64,000 bases of DNA from the NCBI GenBank assembly GCA_016721875.1, contig JADKHG010000003.1, positions 1 to 64,000 on the forward strand, written 5' to 3'. The DNA is from Sphingomonadales bacterium. Lineage in GTDB: Bacteria; Pseudomonadota; Alphaproteobacteria; Sphingomonadales; Sphingomonadaceae. The notes under the pieces were generated by a model. It saw only the letters and a program-made list of their open reading frames with translations. It did not search any database and was not told the origin of the DNA. The translations under genes were made by a program, and so were the position numbers. Positions 9,428-18,753 of this stretch are shown here, one piece after another (the first letter of the stretch is position 1; every line of letters starts with the position of its first letter).

Positions 9428-10930
9428 GTGCGCTATGCTTATGGAATTACCGCACTTTTGTTGCTTTCGGGCAGTGCTTTTGCGCTAGCCGACGGTTCGC
9501 CAACACCCGCTGGCGGGCTGGTTCCGGTTCCGGGAAGTATCGCAATGGTACAAAGCGGCGTTGCTCCGCGCGGCGCGCCTGACAGTTTTGCCGATCTGGT
9601 CGAACAATTGCAGCCCGCCGTGGTCAATATCGCGACCAAGCAAAAGGTTCAGGTTGCCACCAGCTTCAATCCCTTCACCGGCGAACGTCGCCCTGTAACG
9701 CAAGAACAGCAAAGCGGTGGCTCAGGCTTCATCATTTCGGCTGACGGCTATATCATCACCAACAATCACGTGATCGCCGGTGGACCCAGCGGCGACGCGG
9801 TTGATAAGGTCACAGTCACCCTGTTCAGCGGCAAGGAATACACGGCAAAAATCATCGGCCGCGATCCGACCTCCGACGTCGCGCTGATCAAGATCGACGC
9901 CACCAACCTTCCGTTCGTGGAAATGGAAAGCTCGAAGAAAAGCCGCGTTGGCGACTGGGTGATTGCCATCGGCAACCCGCTGGGTCTGAACAGCTCGGTG
10001 ACAGCAGGCATCATTTCCGCCTTGCAGCGCAATATCGGCGCGGGCGGGGCCTATGACCGCTTCATCCAGACTGATACCGCAATCAACCCGGGCAATAGCG
10101 GCGGTCCGCTGTTCAATCTGCAGGGCAAGGTTGTCGGGATCAACAACCGCCTGATTTCACCTGTAGGCGCCAATATCGGTGTCGGCTTCGCCATTCCGGC
10201 AGAAGAAGCCATGCCGGTTATCGAATCGCTAAAGGCGGGTAACCGCCCGGAACGCGGCTATCTGGGCATTGGCATTCAACCGGTAGGCGAAGATCTCGCC
10301 GATGCACTGGGGCTTGAGAAAAATCGAGGCGAATTCGTTAACCGGATTGTCCCCGGCGAGGCCGCTGAAAAAGCCGGCCTGAAGGAAGGCGACATCGTCC
10401 TGAAAGTGAACGGCCGTGACGTCACGCCCGACGAAACACTTTCCTACATCGTAGCCAATGTGAAGCCGGGAACCAAAATTCCGGTCGATATCCTGCGCGA
10501 AGGCAAGCCGATGAAGCTGACTGCGACCGTTGGTACCCGCCCGACTGAGGAAAAAATCGCGCAGAGCAATTTCGACCCTGATGAAAACAAGGATTTCAAG
10601 GAAGAAGGCGACTCAGCGGCAACCAAATTGCTGCGTGACACGCTTGGAATCAGCGTCATTCCGCTCGATGCTGAAATCGCGCGTCAACTGGGTATGAGCG
10701 CGGATATCAAAGGCGTAGTCGTGGATGTTGCCGGATCGGGTACTGGCTCGCAGGCCGGGCTGCGTCGCGGGGACGTGATCGTTTCGGCCAATTACAAGCC
10801 GACCACGACTCCGGATGCGCTTTCAGCAGCCGTAGGCGAAGCCAAAAAGGCTAATCGCAGCGCGATCCTGCTTGGGGTCAAACGACGCGGTGCCCCCACC
10901 CAATATGCGACGGTTCGTATCGACGACTGA
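9428..10930 (+). CDS. Do-family periplasmic serine protease (DegP/MucD-like)
   Basis: A 500-residue HtrA/Do protease that degrades or refolds damaged proteins in the periplasm. A signal peptide (RYAYGITALLLLSGSAFALA) is followed by a trypsin-like domain with the His in 'NNHVIAGG', Asp in 'DPTSDVALIKI' and the nucleophile Ser in 'NPGNSGGPLF', then two PDZ domains ('RGYLGIGIQPVGEDLADALG' and 'LGMSADIKGVVVDVAG'). The GTG at 9428 is preferred because an AGAGGA site lies 9 bases upstream and the protein then begins with the signal peptide; the frame is open to 9371. Its place after hflKC fits a role in envelope quality control. Confidence 0.92.
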   Translation: MRYAYGITALLLLSGSAFALADGSPTPAGGLVPVPGSIAMVQSGVAPRGAPDSFADLVEQLQPAVVNIATKQKVQVATSFNPFTGERRPVTQEQQSGGSGFIISADGYIITNNHVIAGGPSGDAVDKVTVTLFSGKEYTAKIIGRDPTSDVALIKIDATNLPFVEMESSKKSRVGDWVIAIGNPLGLNSSVTAGIISALQRNIGAGGAYDRFIQTDTAINPGNSGGPLFNLQGKVVGINNRLISPVGANIGVGFAIPAEEAMPVIESLKAGNRPERGYLGIGIQPVGEDLADALGLEKNRGEFVNRIVPGEAAEKAGLKEGDIVLKVNGRDVTPDETLSYIVANVKPGTKIPVDILREGKPMKLTATVGTRPTEEKIAQSNFDPDENKDFKEEGDSAATKLLRDTLGISVIPLDAEIARQLGMSADIKGVVVDVAGSGTGSQAGLRRGDVIVSANYKPTTTPDALSAAVGEAKKANRSAILLGVKRRGAPTQYATVRIDD

Positions 10931-10972
10931 TCCGGCTACCGCTTTGCCCAAAGGGGTGTTAGTCACTGTTCC

Positions 10973-12182
10973 ATGACACTGACTGACACCCCTTGGCGCG
11001 AAGACGCTGAAGCCCTGCTTCCCGATCTGGTTGCGCTTCGCCGCGCCGTCCATCGCGAGCCCGAGCTTGGGCTGCAAAACCCCAAAACTCTGGCGAAAAT
11101 CAAGACAGCGCTTGCTGGCTTGCCGCTCGAATATCGCGAGGGCCCTTCGACCACCGGCTTGATCGCGATATTGCGCGGACCCGCCAATGGCCGAACGGTT
11201 TTGCTGCGCGGTGATACCGATGCGCTGCCTTTGCACGAGGACACTGGCCTTGAATTCAGCTCAGGCACAGCCGGCGCTATGCATGCCTGCGGTCATGACA
11301 CCCATGTTGCGATGCTGACTGGGGCCGCCCGGATGCTGTGCGCGCGACGCGAGCAACTGACAGGCACAGTCGTTTTCATGTTCCAGCCGGGTGAGGAAGG
11401 TCACCACGGCGCGCGCTTCATGCTCGACGACGGACTGATCGACCCTCTGCCCGATGCCGCCTTTGCGCTGCACATCATGCCCAATGCGCCACACGGCATG
11501 TTTACTGGACGCGCGGGACCATTGCTGGCTTCCTCTGACGTTTTGTCGATCAAGGTCATCGGCAAGGGCGGTCATGCTTCAATGCCGCATGATGCGATTG
11601 ACCCTATTCCTGTCGCTTGCGAAATCGTTTCCGCAATTCAGACACTGGTGACGCGCAAGGTTTCTGTGTTCGATCCCGCCGTGATCACCATCGCCAAGAT
11701 CGAAGCTGGCACCACCAACAATATCATCCCCGAAACCGCAAATCTGCTTGGCACGATCCGCACTCTCAGCCCGCATCGCCGCGCGCAGGTAGCGGAAGAG
11801 CTGAATCGACTAGCTCCGGGAATTGCGGCGGCGCATGGCTGCAAAGCCGAAGTTCATATCGAACAGGGTTTTCCCGTGACTCTTTGCGATGACCGTGCCG
11901 TTGCTTTTGGTAAAAAGCGTTGTCGAGGATCTGTTCGGCAGCGAAAGCTGGACCAGCCTGTCCTCCCCGATCATGGGTGCAGAGGATTTCGCCTATGTGC
12001 TGGAAAAAGTGCCGGGCGCGATGTTCTTTCTGGGCGCGAGTCACGAGGGCGACGATTGGCGGCAATGCTGCGGTCTGCATTCGAACCGCATGGTCCTCGA
12101 CGATAGCGTGATGGCACGCGGTGCCGCATTGCACGCCGCCATCGCCGAACGTTTTCTTGCAGACGGATTCGGCGCAAGCTAA
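10973..12182 (+). CDS. M20 family amidohydrolase / metallopeptidase (frameshifted)
   Basis: An amidohydrolase of the M20D type (hippurate hydrolase or IAA-amino acid hydrolase-like), about 402 residues after correction. It uses a two-metal centre: 'MHACGHDTHVAML' supplies Cys/His ligands, 'FQPGEEGHHGARFM' the catalytic and metal Glu residues, 'ALHIMPN' a His, and 'SPIMGAEDFAYVL' the conserved C-terminal motif. The dimerisation domain lies around residues 185-290. The frame breaks in an A-run at 11912-11916, where removing one A restores 'AVAFGKSVVEDLFGSES'. Substrate cannot be told from the sequence. No signal peptide is visible, so it is probably cytoplasmic. Confidence 0.85.
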
Positions 12183-12215
12183 CGGACGCAGCACTAGAAA
12201 ATACAGGGGAATAGC

Positions 12216-13127
12216 ATGCCATCCGGTCTCGCCGCACTGCTCGACGACGTCGCCACCATTGCAAAAATCGCCGCGTCGTCGATAGACGATGTTGCGGCTG
12301 CAGCGGGTAAGGCCAGCACCAAGGCGGCAGGTGTGGTCATCGACGATACTGCTGTGACGCCGCAATATGTCACTGGCTTCACCCCTGACCGCGAACTGCC
12401 GATCATCTGGCGGATTGCCAAAGGCTCGTTGGTCAACAAGCTGGTCTTCATCCTGCCTGCAGCCCTGCTGCTCAGCTATTTTGCGCCTTGGCTGATTACA
12501 CCCATATTGATGATCGGTGGTGCCTATCTGTGCTTTGAGGGCGCGGAAAAGGTGATCGAAAAATTCCGCGACGCAACCGACGGCGACGAGGAAACGCTGG
12601 CCGAGGAAGTCGCCGAACTGACCAGCGCGGATCACGAGAAAAATATGGTGGCGGGCGCTGTGCGAACAGACTTCATCCTGTCAGCCGAGATCATGGCGAT
12701 AGCGCTGAAGGAAGTCGCCGACAGCTACCCCTCTATCGGGATGCAAGCGGCCGCTTTGGTGATCGTCGCCATCGGCATCACCATTGCGGTCTATGGTGTA
12801 GTTGGCTTCATCGTCAAAATGGACGACATTGGCCTGCACATGGCCACCCGCGAAAATGGTGGAGCAAAGGCCTTTGGCCGCGCGCTGGTGCAGGGAATGC
12901 CCAAGCTGCTATCGGCTTTGTCGATGATCGGCACGGCTGCAATGCTGTGGGTCGGCGGACAGATTATCGTTCACGGCTTCCACATCCACCCCGCCGAGTG
13001 GTTTGGCCTGCACGAAGGTGCGGTTGCATGGCTGGTTGATGCGGGATTATCGGGTGTGGCTGGGCTGGCAATCGGCAGCGTGATCGTGGTGGTGCACCAC
13101 TGGTGGGCGCACCGGAAGGCGCATTAA
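12216..13127 (+). CDS. DUF808 family inner-membrane protein
   Basis: A 303-residue multi-spanning protein of the DUF808 (YedI-like) family, function unknown. The diagnostic N-terminus 'MPSGLAALLDDVATIAKIAASSIDDV' (two parts: 'MPSGLAALLDD' and 'AASSIDDVAAAAGKASTKA') is followed by 'DDTAVTPQYVTGFTPDRELP' and several membrane segments (for example 'LVFILPAALLLSYFAPWLI'). The C-terminus is His-rich (HHWWAHRKAH), which is usual in the family. It ends overlapping the convergent nadB stop by 4 bases. Confidence 0.9.
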   Translation: MPSGLAALLDDVATIAKIAASSIDDVAAAAGKASTKAAGVVIDDTAVTPQYVTGFTPDRELPIIWRIAKGSLVNKLVFILPAALLLSYFAPWLITPILMIGGAYLCFEGAEKVIEKFRDATDGDEETLAEEVAELTSADHEKNMVAGAVRTDFILSAEIMAIALKEVADSYPSIGMQAAALVIVAIGITIAVYGVVGFIVKMDDIGLHMATRENGGAKAFGRALVQGMPKLLSALSMIGTAAMLWVGGQIIVHGFHIHPAEWFGLHEGAVAWLVDAGLSGVAGLAIGSVIVVVHHWWAHRKAH

Positions 13128-14716
13128 GGAACCAGCACCGTATCGACAGCATCCACTGCGGTTTTCGGATAATCCAGCGTATAATGCAGCCCGCGGCTTT
13201 CCTTGCGGGACAGCGCTGAGCGGATGATCAGGTCGGCAACCTCGACCAGATTGCGCAGCTCGATCAGGTCAGGCGTCACGCGGAAATGGCTGTAATAATC
13301 ACCGACTTCCTGCCGCAACAGGTCGATACGGTGTTTGGCGCGCTCCAGCCGTTTTGTTGTGCGCACAATGCCTACAAAATTCCACATGAACTGCCGGATT
13401 TCGCGCCAGCTTTGCTGGATGACGACCTCTTCGTCGCTGTCGGTGACGCGGCTTTCGTCCCATTGGCGGATTGCGGGAGGAGGCGGCAGGCTGTCCCAAT
13501 TCGCCTCGATATGCTGTGCACAGGCATCGCCAAAGACAAAGCATTCAAGTAGCGAATTGGAGGCGAGGCGGTTCGCCCCGTGCAGCCCCGACTGCGTCAC
13601 TTCGCCCGCCGCATACAGCCCTGGTGCATCGGTCCGGCCATCAAGATCCACTAACACCCCGCCACAGGTATAATGCTGCGCTGGTACCACCGGGATCGGC
13701 TCTTTGGTAATGTCTATGCCCAGGCCGATTAGCTTGTCATAGATATTGGGGAAATGCTCGCGAACGAACTCTGAAGGCTTATGACTGATGTCGAGATGGA
13801 CATAATCAAGTCCGTCGCGCTTGATCTCGGCATCGTTGGCACGCGCAACAATGTCGCGCGGGGCAAGCTCGGCGCGCTCGTCATAGTCGGGCATATAGCG
13901 GTGCCCGGTCTTGGGGTTTTTCAGGATCCCGCCCTCGCCACGCACCGCCTCGGTAATCAGGAAATTCTTGACCTCCAGATTGTAGAGGCAAGTCGGATGG
14001 AATTGCATGAATTCCATGTTCGAAACCCGGCATCCTCCGCGCCATGCCATCGCAATGCCATCGCCAGTCGCGCCACGTGGTGCCGTGGAATAGAGATAGG
14101 TCCGCCCTGCCCCCCCGGTCGCCAATATGGTCGCACGGGCTGTGAACGCCTCGACCTTGCCCGTACGGCGGTTTAGCGCATAAATGCCATGCACCCGCCC
14201 GCTGGTTGAAAAGCGTTCCTGATGCCGACCGACTATGAGGTCAATCGCGACCATATCAGGCACCAGCGTGATGTTGGGATGCGCCTTTGCGGCGGCTTCC
14301 AGCGCCTGCTGCACCGCCCAGCCGGTGGCGTCGTTGACATGCACGATCCGCCGCCTGCTGTGCCCGCCTTCACGCGTCAGATGCCAGTTCTCGCCAAATT
14401 CATTGGTCGGCCCGCCCAGATTGAAAGGCACGCCCAGTTTTGCCAGTCGGTCTATCGCCTGCGGGGCATGTTCGATGACAAACTCCACCGTTTCGCGGTT
14501 GTTGAGGCCGCCGCCTGCCACCATGGTGTCGTCGATATGGCTTTCAAAGGTGTCACCGGGTTCGAGCACCGCCGCAATCCCGCCTTGCGCCCACGCCGTT
14601 GCGCCGTCGGACAGCGAACCTTTCGCCAGCACCGCGACTTTGCGCGTCTGCGCGAGTTGTAGCGCTGCGGTAAGTCCAGCCGCGCCTGAGCCGATGATGA
14701 GGATGTCAGATTCCAT
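13124..14716 (-). CDS. nadB: L-aspartate oxidase
   Basis: NadB oxidises L-aspartate to iminoaspartate with FAD, the first step of de novo NAD synthesis. The 530-residue protein has the dinucleotide-binding motif 'ILIIGSGAAGLTAALQLA' at the N-terminus, 'AQGGIAAVLEPGDTFESHI', the succinate dehydrogenase-like active-site block 'MEFMQFHPTCLYN', 'YTCGGVLVDLDGRTDAPGLY' and 'GLHGANRLASNSLLE'. Length and order match NadB rather than SdhA. nadA and nadC are not in the window. It lies 3 bases after the stop of the ABC ATPase on the same strand. Confidence 0.94.
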   Translation of the reverse strand: MESDILIIGSGAAGLTAALQLAQTRKVAVLAKGSLSDGATAWAQGGIAAVLEPGDTFESHIDDTMVAGGGLNNRETVEFVIEHAPQAIDRLAKLGVPFNLGGPTNEFGENWHLTREGGHSRRRIVHVNDATGWAVQQALEAAAKAHPNITLVPDMVAIDLIVGRHQERFSTSGRVHGIYALNRRTGKVEAFTARATILATGGAGRTYLYSTAPRGATGDGIAMAWRGGCRVSNMEFMQFHPTCLYNLEVKNFLITEAVRGEGGILKNPKTGHRYMPDYDERAELAPRDIVARANDAEIKRDGLDYVHLDISHKPSEFVREHFPNIYDKLIGLGIDITKEPIPVVPAQHYTCGGVLVDLDGRTDAPGLYAAGEVTQSGLHGANRLASNSLLECFVFGDACAQHIEANWDSLPPPPAIRQWDESRVTDSDEEVVIQQSWREIRQFMWNFVGIVRTTKRLERAKHRIDLLRQEVGDYYSHFRVTPDLIELRNLVEVADLIIRSALSRKESRGLHYTLDYPKTAVDAVDTVLVP

Positions 14717-14719
14717 CAG

Positions 14720-15642
14720 TCACTCCGCACCGCCACTGGTCAGGCTTAAGAACACATCCTCCAGATCGGGCTCTTTGGTGGTAACATCGATGATGCCCAG
14801 CCCCAGCCCCTGAACTGTCGTCAGTGCTTCGCCTGCGTTCATCCGGTCCTTGTTATAGACAATCTCGACCGTGCGATCGCCGACAAGCTCTGCCTTTTCA
14901 AAGGCGCTGTGCTGGGGGCTTCGGTGACATCGCGGTCGAGTGTCAGCCGCACCGCCTTTTCGCGCGCCATCCCGACCAGTTCGGCGGTGGGTTTGTTTGC
15001 GATGACCCTGCCATGGTTGATGATGGCGATACGGTCGCACAGCTGCTCGGCCTCTTCCAGATAATGCGTCGTCAGCACTACCGTGGTTCCGGCCTTGTTG
15101 AGCTCAACCACATATTCCCAAAGCTGCTGGCGCAACTCGATATCGACACCAGCCGTCGGCTCATCAAGCACAATCACCGGCGGCGAATGCACCATCGCCT
15201 TGGCGACCAGCAAGCGCCGCTTCATCCCGCCCGAAAGCGTGCGCGAATAAGCGTGCGCCTTGTCCTCCAGCCGCACTGCGCGCAGCAATTCCATTGAGCG
15301 CCGGTTTTCCTTCCGCACTCCGTACAGCCCGGCATAAAGCTCCAGCATTTCCAGCGGGGTAAAAAAGGGATCGAAGGTGATTTCCTGCGGCACGATACCT
15401 ATCGAAACCTTTGCATTGCGGGGGTTTTCGTCAATGTCGAAGCCCCAGATGCTAGCCTGTCCGCTGGTCTTGCTGACCAGCCCCGCAAGGATGTTGATAA
15501 TCGTTGATTTGCCTGCGCCATTGGGGCCGAGCAGACCGAAAATCGATCCCCGCTCGACATCAAAACTGACATCATCAAGCGCCTGCTTGCCAGTGGCATA
15601 AGTCTTTCGGAGATTGCGGATTGAAATAGCGGCTTCGGACAT
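14720..15642 (-). CDS. ABC-2 type transporter ATP-binding protein (frameshifted)
   Basis: An ABC ATPase of about 307 residues after correction, of the DrrA/CcmA-like type that powers ABC-2 exporters. Walker A is 'GLLGPNGAGKSTIINIL', signature 'LSGGMKRRLLVAKAMVH', Walker B 'VIVLDEPTAGVD', and the switch His is in 'TTHYLEEAEQL'. The C-terminal domain after residue 215 is reached only by adding one base to the run of five G at 14914-14918 (plus strand), which restores 'EAPQHSAFEKAELVG' and the end 'SLTSGGAE'. The ATG at 15642 gives the usual N-terminus. No permease gene is adjacent, so its transport partner is unknown. Confidence 0.87.
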
Positions 15643-15795
15643 GGCTGCAGTCGATAGACCAGCCAATGGCTCCACGCAACGGCCCGAAATTGCTAAGTTT
15701 AAGGCCATGCTTAATTTTGGCTCAGCGAATAAATTATTGGCCCGTTAACCATATGCTGAAATGAGCTGGTGGCAGTTTCATGCGAAAGCAAGATT

Positions 15796-16341
15796 ATGTG
15801 TGGGGCAAAAAACAGGTCTTTCAAGACTGCCATATTGGCATCAGCGCTGGGAGCATTCCTGGCGGCAGCGCCCGCGCACGCCGATACCGATACCACGACC
15901 AGCACTGCGGCCATTCTACGACGGCTGGAATTCATCAAGATCGATGACCTGAATTTCGGCACCATGTATGCTGGAACGACGGCCGGAACGGTAACACTTG
16001 CCCCCAACGGCACCCGCACCAAGACAGGCGGTGTTACTCTGCATGGAACCAGCCACAAGGTGGCAGAATTTGCGGGTTGGGGTACCTATAACCAACGCGT
16101 CTCGGTTTCCCTTGGTTCGAACAGCATATTCATTACCGGCCCTGGACCGGCAATGCGCGTTCGCACATTTGTTATCGGCAGTACACCGACTGCAGTGTTG
16201 ACCACGAATCCACAGGTTTTCCGTATCGCCTCCACAAATGGCCTATTCCAATTTCCGGTGGGAGCGACGTTGGAAGTCGCCGCCAACCAGCCGGCAGGCA
16301 CCTATACTGGCAATTGGAACATCACACTAAACTATCAGTGA
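15796..16341 (+). CDS. Secreted DUF4402-like protein
   Basis: A 181-residue exported protein with a signal peptide ending '...FLAAAPAHA' and a mature part rich in Ala, Thr, Gly and beta-strand patterns, ending 'AGTYTGNWNITLNYQ'. That ending and 'FGTMYAGTTAGTVTLAPNGT' are typical of DUF4402, a beta-sandwich family resembling pilin or spore-coat-like proteins. No chaperone or usher gene is nearby. The start is uncertain: ATG 15796 gives the best signal peptide, while the frame is open to a GTG at 15769. Confidence 0.75.
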   Translation: MCGAKNRSFKTAILASALGAFLAAAPAHADTDTTTSTAAILRRLEFIKIDDLNFGTMYAGTTAGTVTLAPNGTRTKTGGVTLHGTSHKVAEFAGWGTYNQRVSVSLGSNSIFITGPGPAMRVRTFVIGSTPTAVLTTNPQVFRIASTNGLFQFPVGATLEVAANQPAGTYTGNWNITLNYQ

Positions 16342-16387
16342 TCCCCGAGCATTGCAGAGCCGCACAGGCTTTGCTAACGGGCAGCCC

Positions 16388-16627
16388 ATGACCAGCGAAC
16401 CTGAAACGATCGAAGTCCGCATGCAGCGCGTTTCTTGCGACGGCAGCGGTCATGGTATTCCCGCCGCGCTTGGCCATCCGAAGGTGTGGCTGGAGATTGA
16501 CGAAAGCGGCTATGTCGATTGCGGCTATTGCGACCGGCGCTTCGTGCTGGTTGGTGGCCCCGCGCAGTCGGCAGCCAAGCCTGCGGCCATCACCAAAAGT
16601 GAATTGCCGCCTTTCGCTGGCGAATAA
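16388..16627 (+). CDS. Zinc-finger CHCC domain protein
   Basis: A 79-residue protein with one zf-CHCC domain: Cys in 'RVSCDGSG', His in 'LGHPKVWLEI' and the CxxC of 'YVDCGYCDRRFVLV'. The same fold occurs in mitochondrial NDUFS6, where it binds zinc in complex I assembly; the bacterial role is not settled. The ATG at 16388 is preferred over one at 16352 because conservation begins there. It lies 18 bases ahead of tldD on the same strand. Confidence 0.88.
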   Translation: MTSEPETIEVRMQRVSCDGSGHGIPAALGHPKVWLEIDESGYVDCGYCDRRFVLVGGPAQSAAKPAAITKSELPPFAGE

Positions 16628-16645
16628 TCCTCCTATATCGGTCTG

Positions 16646-18073
16646 ATGACCCAGACCGATCCCCGTTCCTTCCTCTATCAACCCGGCTTGCTCGATCCCG
16701 ATAGCGCCAAACGCGTTACCCGTGATGCATTGTCTGCCTGCGATGATGGCGAACTCTATCTGCAATATAGCGCGAGCGAGAGCTTTGCGTTCGACGATGG
16801 CCGGTTGAAAACGGCAGACTATTCGACCGCCTCGGGATTTGGCCTGCGCGGTGTTTCAGGCGAGATGACCGGGTTCAGCCACGCCAACGACATCAGCGAA
16901 GGCGCGATCCGGCGTGCAGCAGAAACGCTGCAACTGCTCGATCCTGCGAAAGGAACCGTCGCACCCCCGCCGCGCAACAACAACCGCCATCTTTACACCG
17001 ATGCCAACCCACTTGATCTGGTCCCCTTCGCCAAAAAGGTCGATCTTTGCCAAAAGGTTGACGCCGCCGCGCGCGCACGAGACCCTCGCGTCTCCCAAGT
17101 GACGGCCGGCTTGTCAGGAAGCTGGACGGTGGTCGAGATCGTCCGCGCCGACGGCTTTGTCGCAACCGACATCCGTCCACTTGTGCGCCTCAACGTGTCG
17201 ATCGTGGTCGAAGAAAATGGCCGTCGTGAAACCGGCAGCTTTGGCGTTGGTGGGCGCTATCTGTACGATCAATTGTTCGAAGAAGAGTTGTGGAACCGTG
17301 CAATTGACGAGGCATTGGCGCAAGCCCTGACCAATTTGCGCTCGGTTGCGGCTCCGGCAGGCGAAATGACCGTGCTGCTCGGCCCGGGCTGGCCGGGTGT
17401 ATTGCTACACGAAGCGGTTGGGCATGGTCTGGAAGGTGATTTCAACCGCAAGGGGACCAGCGCCTTTTCGGGCAAAATCGGGCAGCGCGTGGCAGCACCC
17501 GGCGTCACCGTGGTCGATGATGGCTCGATTGCCAACCGCCGGGGCTCACTGTCGATTGACGACGAAGGCACGCCCACTCAGGAAAACATCCTGATCGAGG
17601 ATGGCATCCTCAAATCCTATATGCAGGACCGGCTGAACGCGCGGCTGATGGGGGTTGAACCCACAGGCAACGGACGTCGCCAAAGTTTCGCCCACGCGCC
17701 GATGCCGCGCATGACCAACACTTTCATGAAGGGCGGCGACGACAATCCAGAAGAACTGCTCTCGCGGGTGAAGGATGGGATTTTCGCCAAGAGTTTCGGC
17801 GGCGGGCAGGTTGATATTGTGTCGGGCAAGTTCGTGTTTAGCTGCACCGAGGCTTATCGCGTTAAAAATGGCAAGCTGGGCGACCCGATCAAAGGAGCAA
17901 CGCTGATCGGAGACGGGCCAACCGCGCTCAACAAGATCATCGGCATCGGCAACGACATGGCACTCGACGAAGGGATCGGTGTGTGCGGCAAAGGCGGGCA
18001 AAGCGTGCCCGCTGGTGTCGGCCAGCCGACGACATTGGTCAGTGCGCTGACCGTCGGTGGAACCGCCGGATGA
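16646..18073 (+). CDS. tldD: Metalloprotease TldD
   Basis: TldD pairs with TldE/PmbA to form a zinc protease that degrades unfolded peptides and processes small modified peptides. The 475-residue protein has the metal site HExxxH in 'VLLHEAVGHGLEGDFNRKG' near residue 254, and the conserved C-terminal Cys in 'FVFSCTEAYRVKNGK'. The ending 'TLVSALTVGGTAG' is normal for the family. The stop overlaps the next start as ATGA. The tldE/pmbA partner is not in this window. Confidence 0.95.
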   Translation: MTQTDPRSFLYQPGLLDPDSAKRVTRDALSACDDGELYLQYSASESFAFDDGRLKTADYSTASGFGLRGVSGEMTGFSHANDISEGAIRRAAETLQLLDPAKGTVAPPPRNNNRHLYTDANPLDLVPFAKKVDLCQKVDAAARARDPRVSQVTAGLSGSWTVVEIVRADGFVATDIRPLVRLNVSIVVEENGRRETGSFGVGGRYLYDQLFEEELWNRAIDEALAQALTNLRSVAAPAGEMTVLLGPGWPGVLLHEAVGHGLEGDFNRKGTSAFSGKIGQRVAAPGVTVVDDGSIANRRGSLSIDDEGTPTQENILIEDGILKSYMQDRLNARLMGVEPTGNGRRQSFAHAPMPRMTNTFMKGGDDNPEELLSRVKDGIFAKSFGGGQVDIVSGKFVFSCTEAYRVKNGKLGDPIKGATLIGDGPTALNKIIGIGNDMALDEGIGVCGKGGQSVPAGVGQPTTLVSALTVGGTAG

Positions 18074-18651
18074 TCGACGACGAAGAGGAGAGCGAAGCGC
18101 CACTTCCGCCCTCAGATTGGGCCGAGCGGGTGCTGCAATTCTGGTTGGTCGACAGCGGCTTTGCTGACTGGTTCGCGGGAGGTGCAGAATTTGACACAAA
18201 GGTAGCCGACCGTTTTGCGGGCTGGCGTGAAGCGCTGAGTAGTCAGCCAGTCGAGGTTTTTTTAACCGACGCCAAAACCGCACTTGCTGCGAACATCCTG
18301 TTCGATCAGGTACCGCGCAATGTGCATCGCGGGACAGCAGAAGCCTTTGCCACCGACCATCTGGCGCTGGCAATCAGCCGCGCGGCGATTGAACTGGGCT
18401 ACGATATCGGCCTGAGCAAAGACGAACGACTGTTCCTCTATCTGCCCTTTGAGCACAGCGAAAACCGCGAAGACCAGCGCGAATCGGTACGGTTGATAAG
18501 CAGCCTGGGTGACGCCGATTTGCTCAAATATGCGCTTGATCACCAGGCGATGATCGAACGCTTTGGTCGCTTCCCGCACCGCAATTTCGCCTTGGGTCGG
18601 GCCAACCGCCCAGGAGAAGCCGAAGCCGTCGCCGCTGGCAACCATTGGTAA
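18070..18651 (+). CDS. DUF924 family protein
   Basis: A 193-residue all-helical protein of the DUF924 family. Family marks are 'ERVLQFWLVDSGFADWF', 'ILFDQVPRNVHRGTAEAFA', 'LFLYLPFEHSENREDQ' and 'RFGRFPHRNFALGR'. The biochemical role is unknown; the fold is TPR-like. The start at 18070 overlaps the tldD stop (ATGA), which is why the longer frame from 17983 is rejected. A tldD-DUF924 pairing suggests co-expression. Confidence 0.9.
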   Translation: MIDDEEESEAPLPPSDWAERVLQFWLVDSGFADWFAGGAEFDTKVADRFAGWREALSSQPVEVFLTDAKTALAANILFDQVPRNVHRGTAEAFATDHLALAISRAAIELGYDIGLSKDERLFLYLPFEHSENREDQRESVRLISSLGDADLLKYALDHQAMIERFGRFPHRNFALGRANRPGEAEAVAAGNHW

Positions 18652-18753
18652 TTACACGCTAAACGCTTGCGCTGCGCTCTGTGAAGCATATACTATCAAC
18701 TATCGGGTCGCATATACCGCCAGCTTAATGCGCTGGCGTGTAGGAGAAATGCC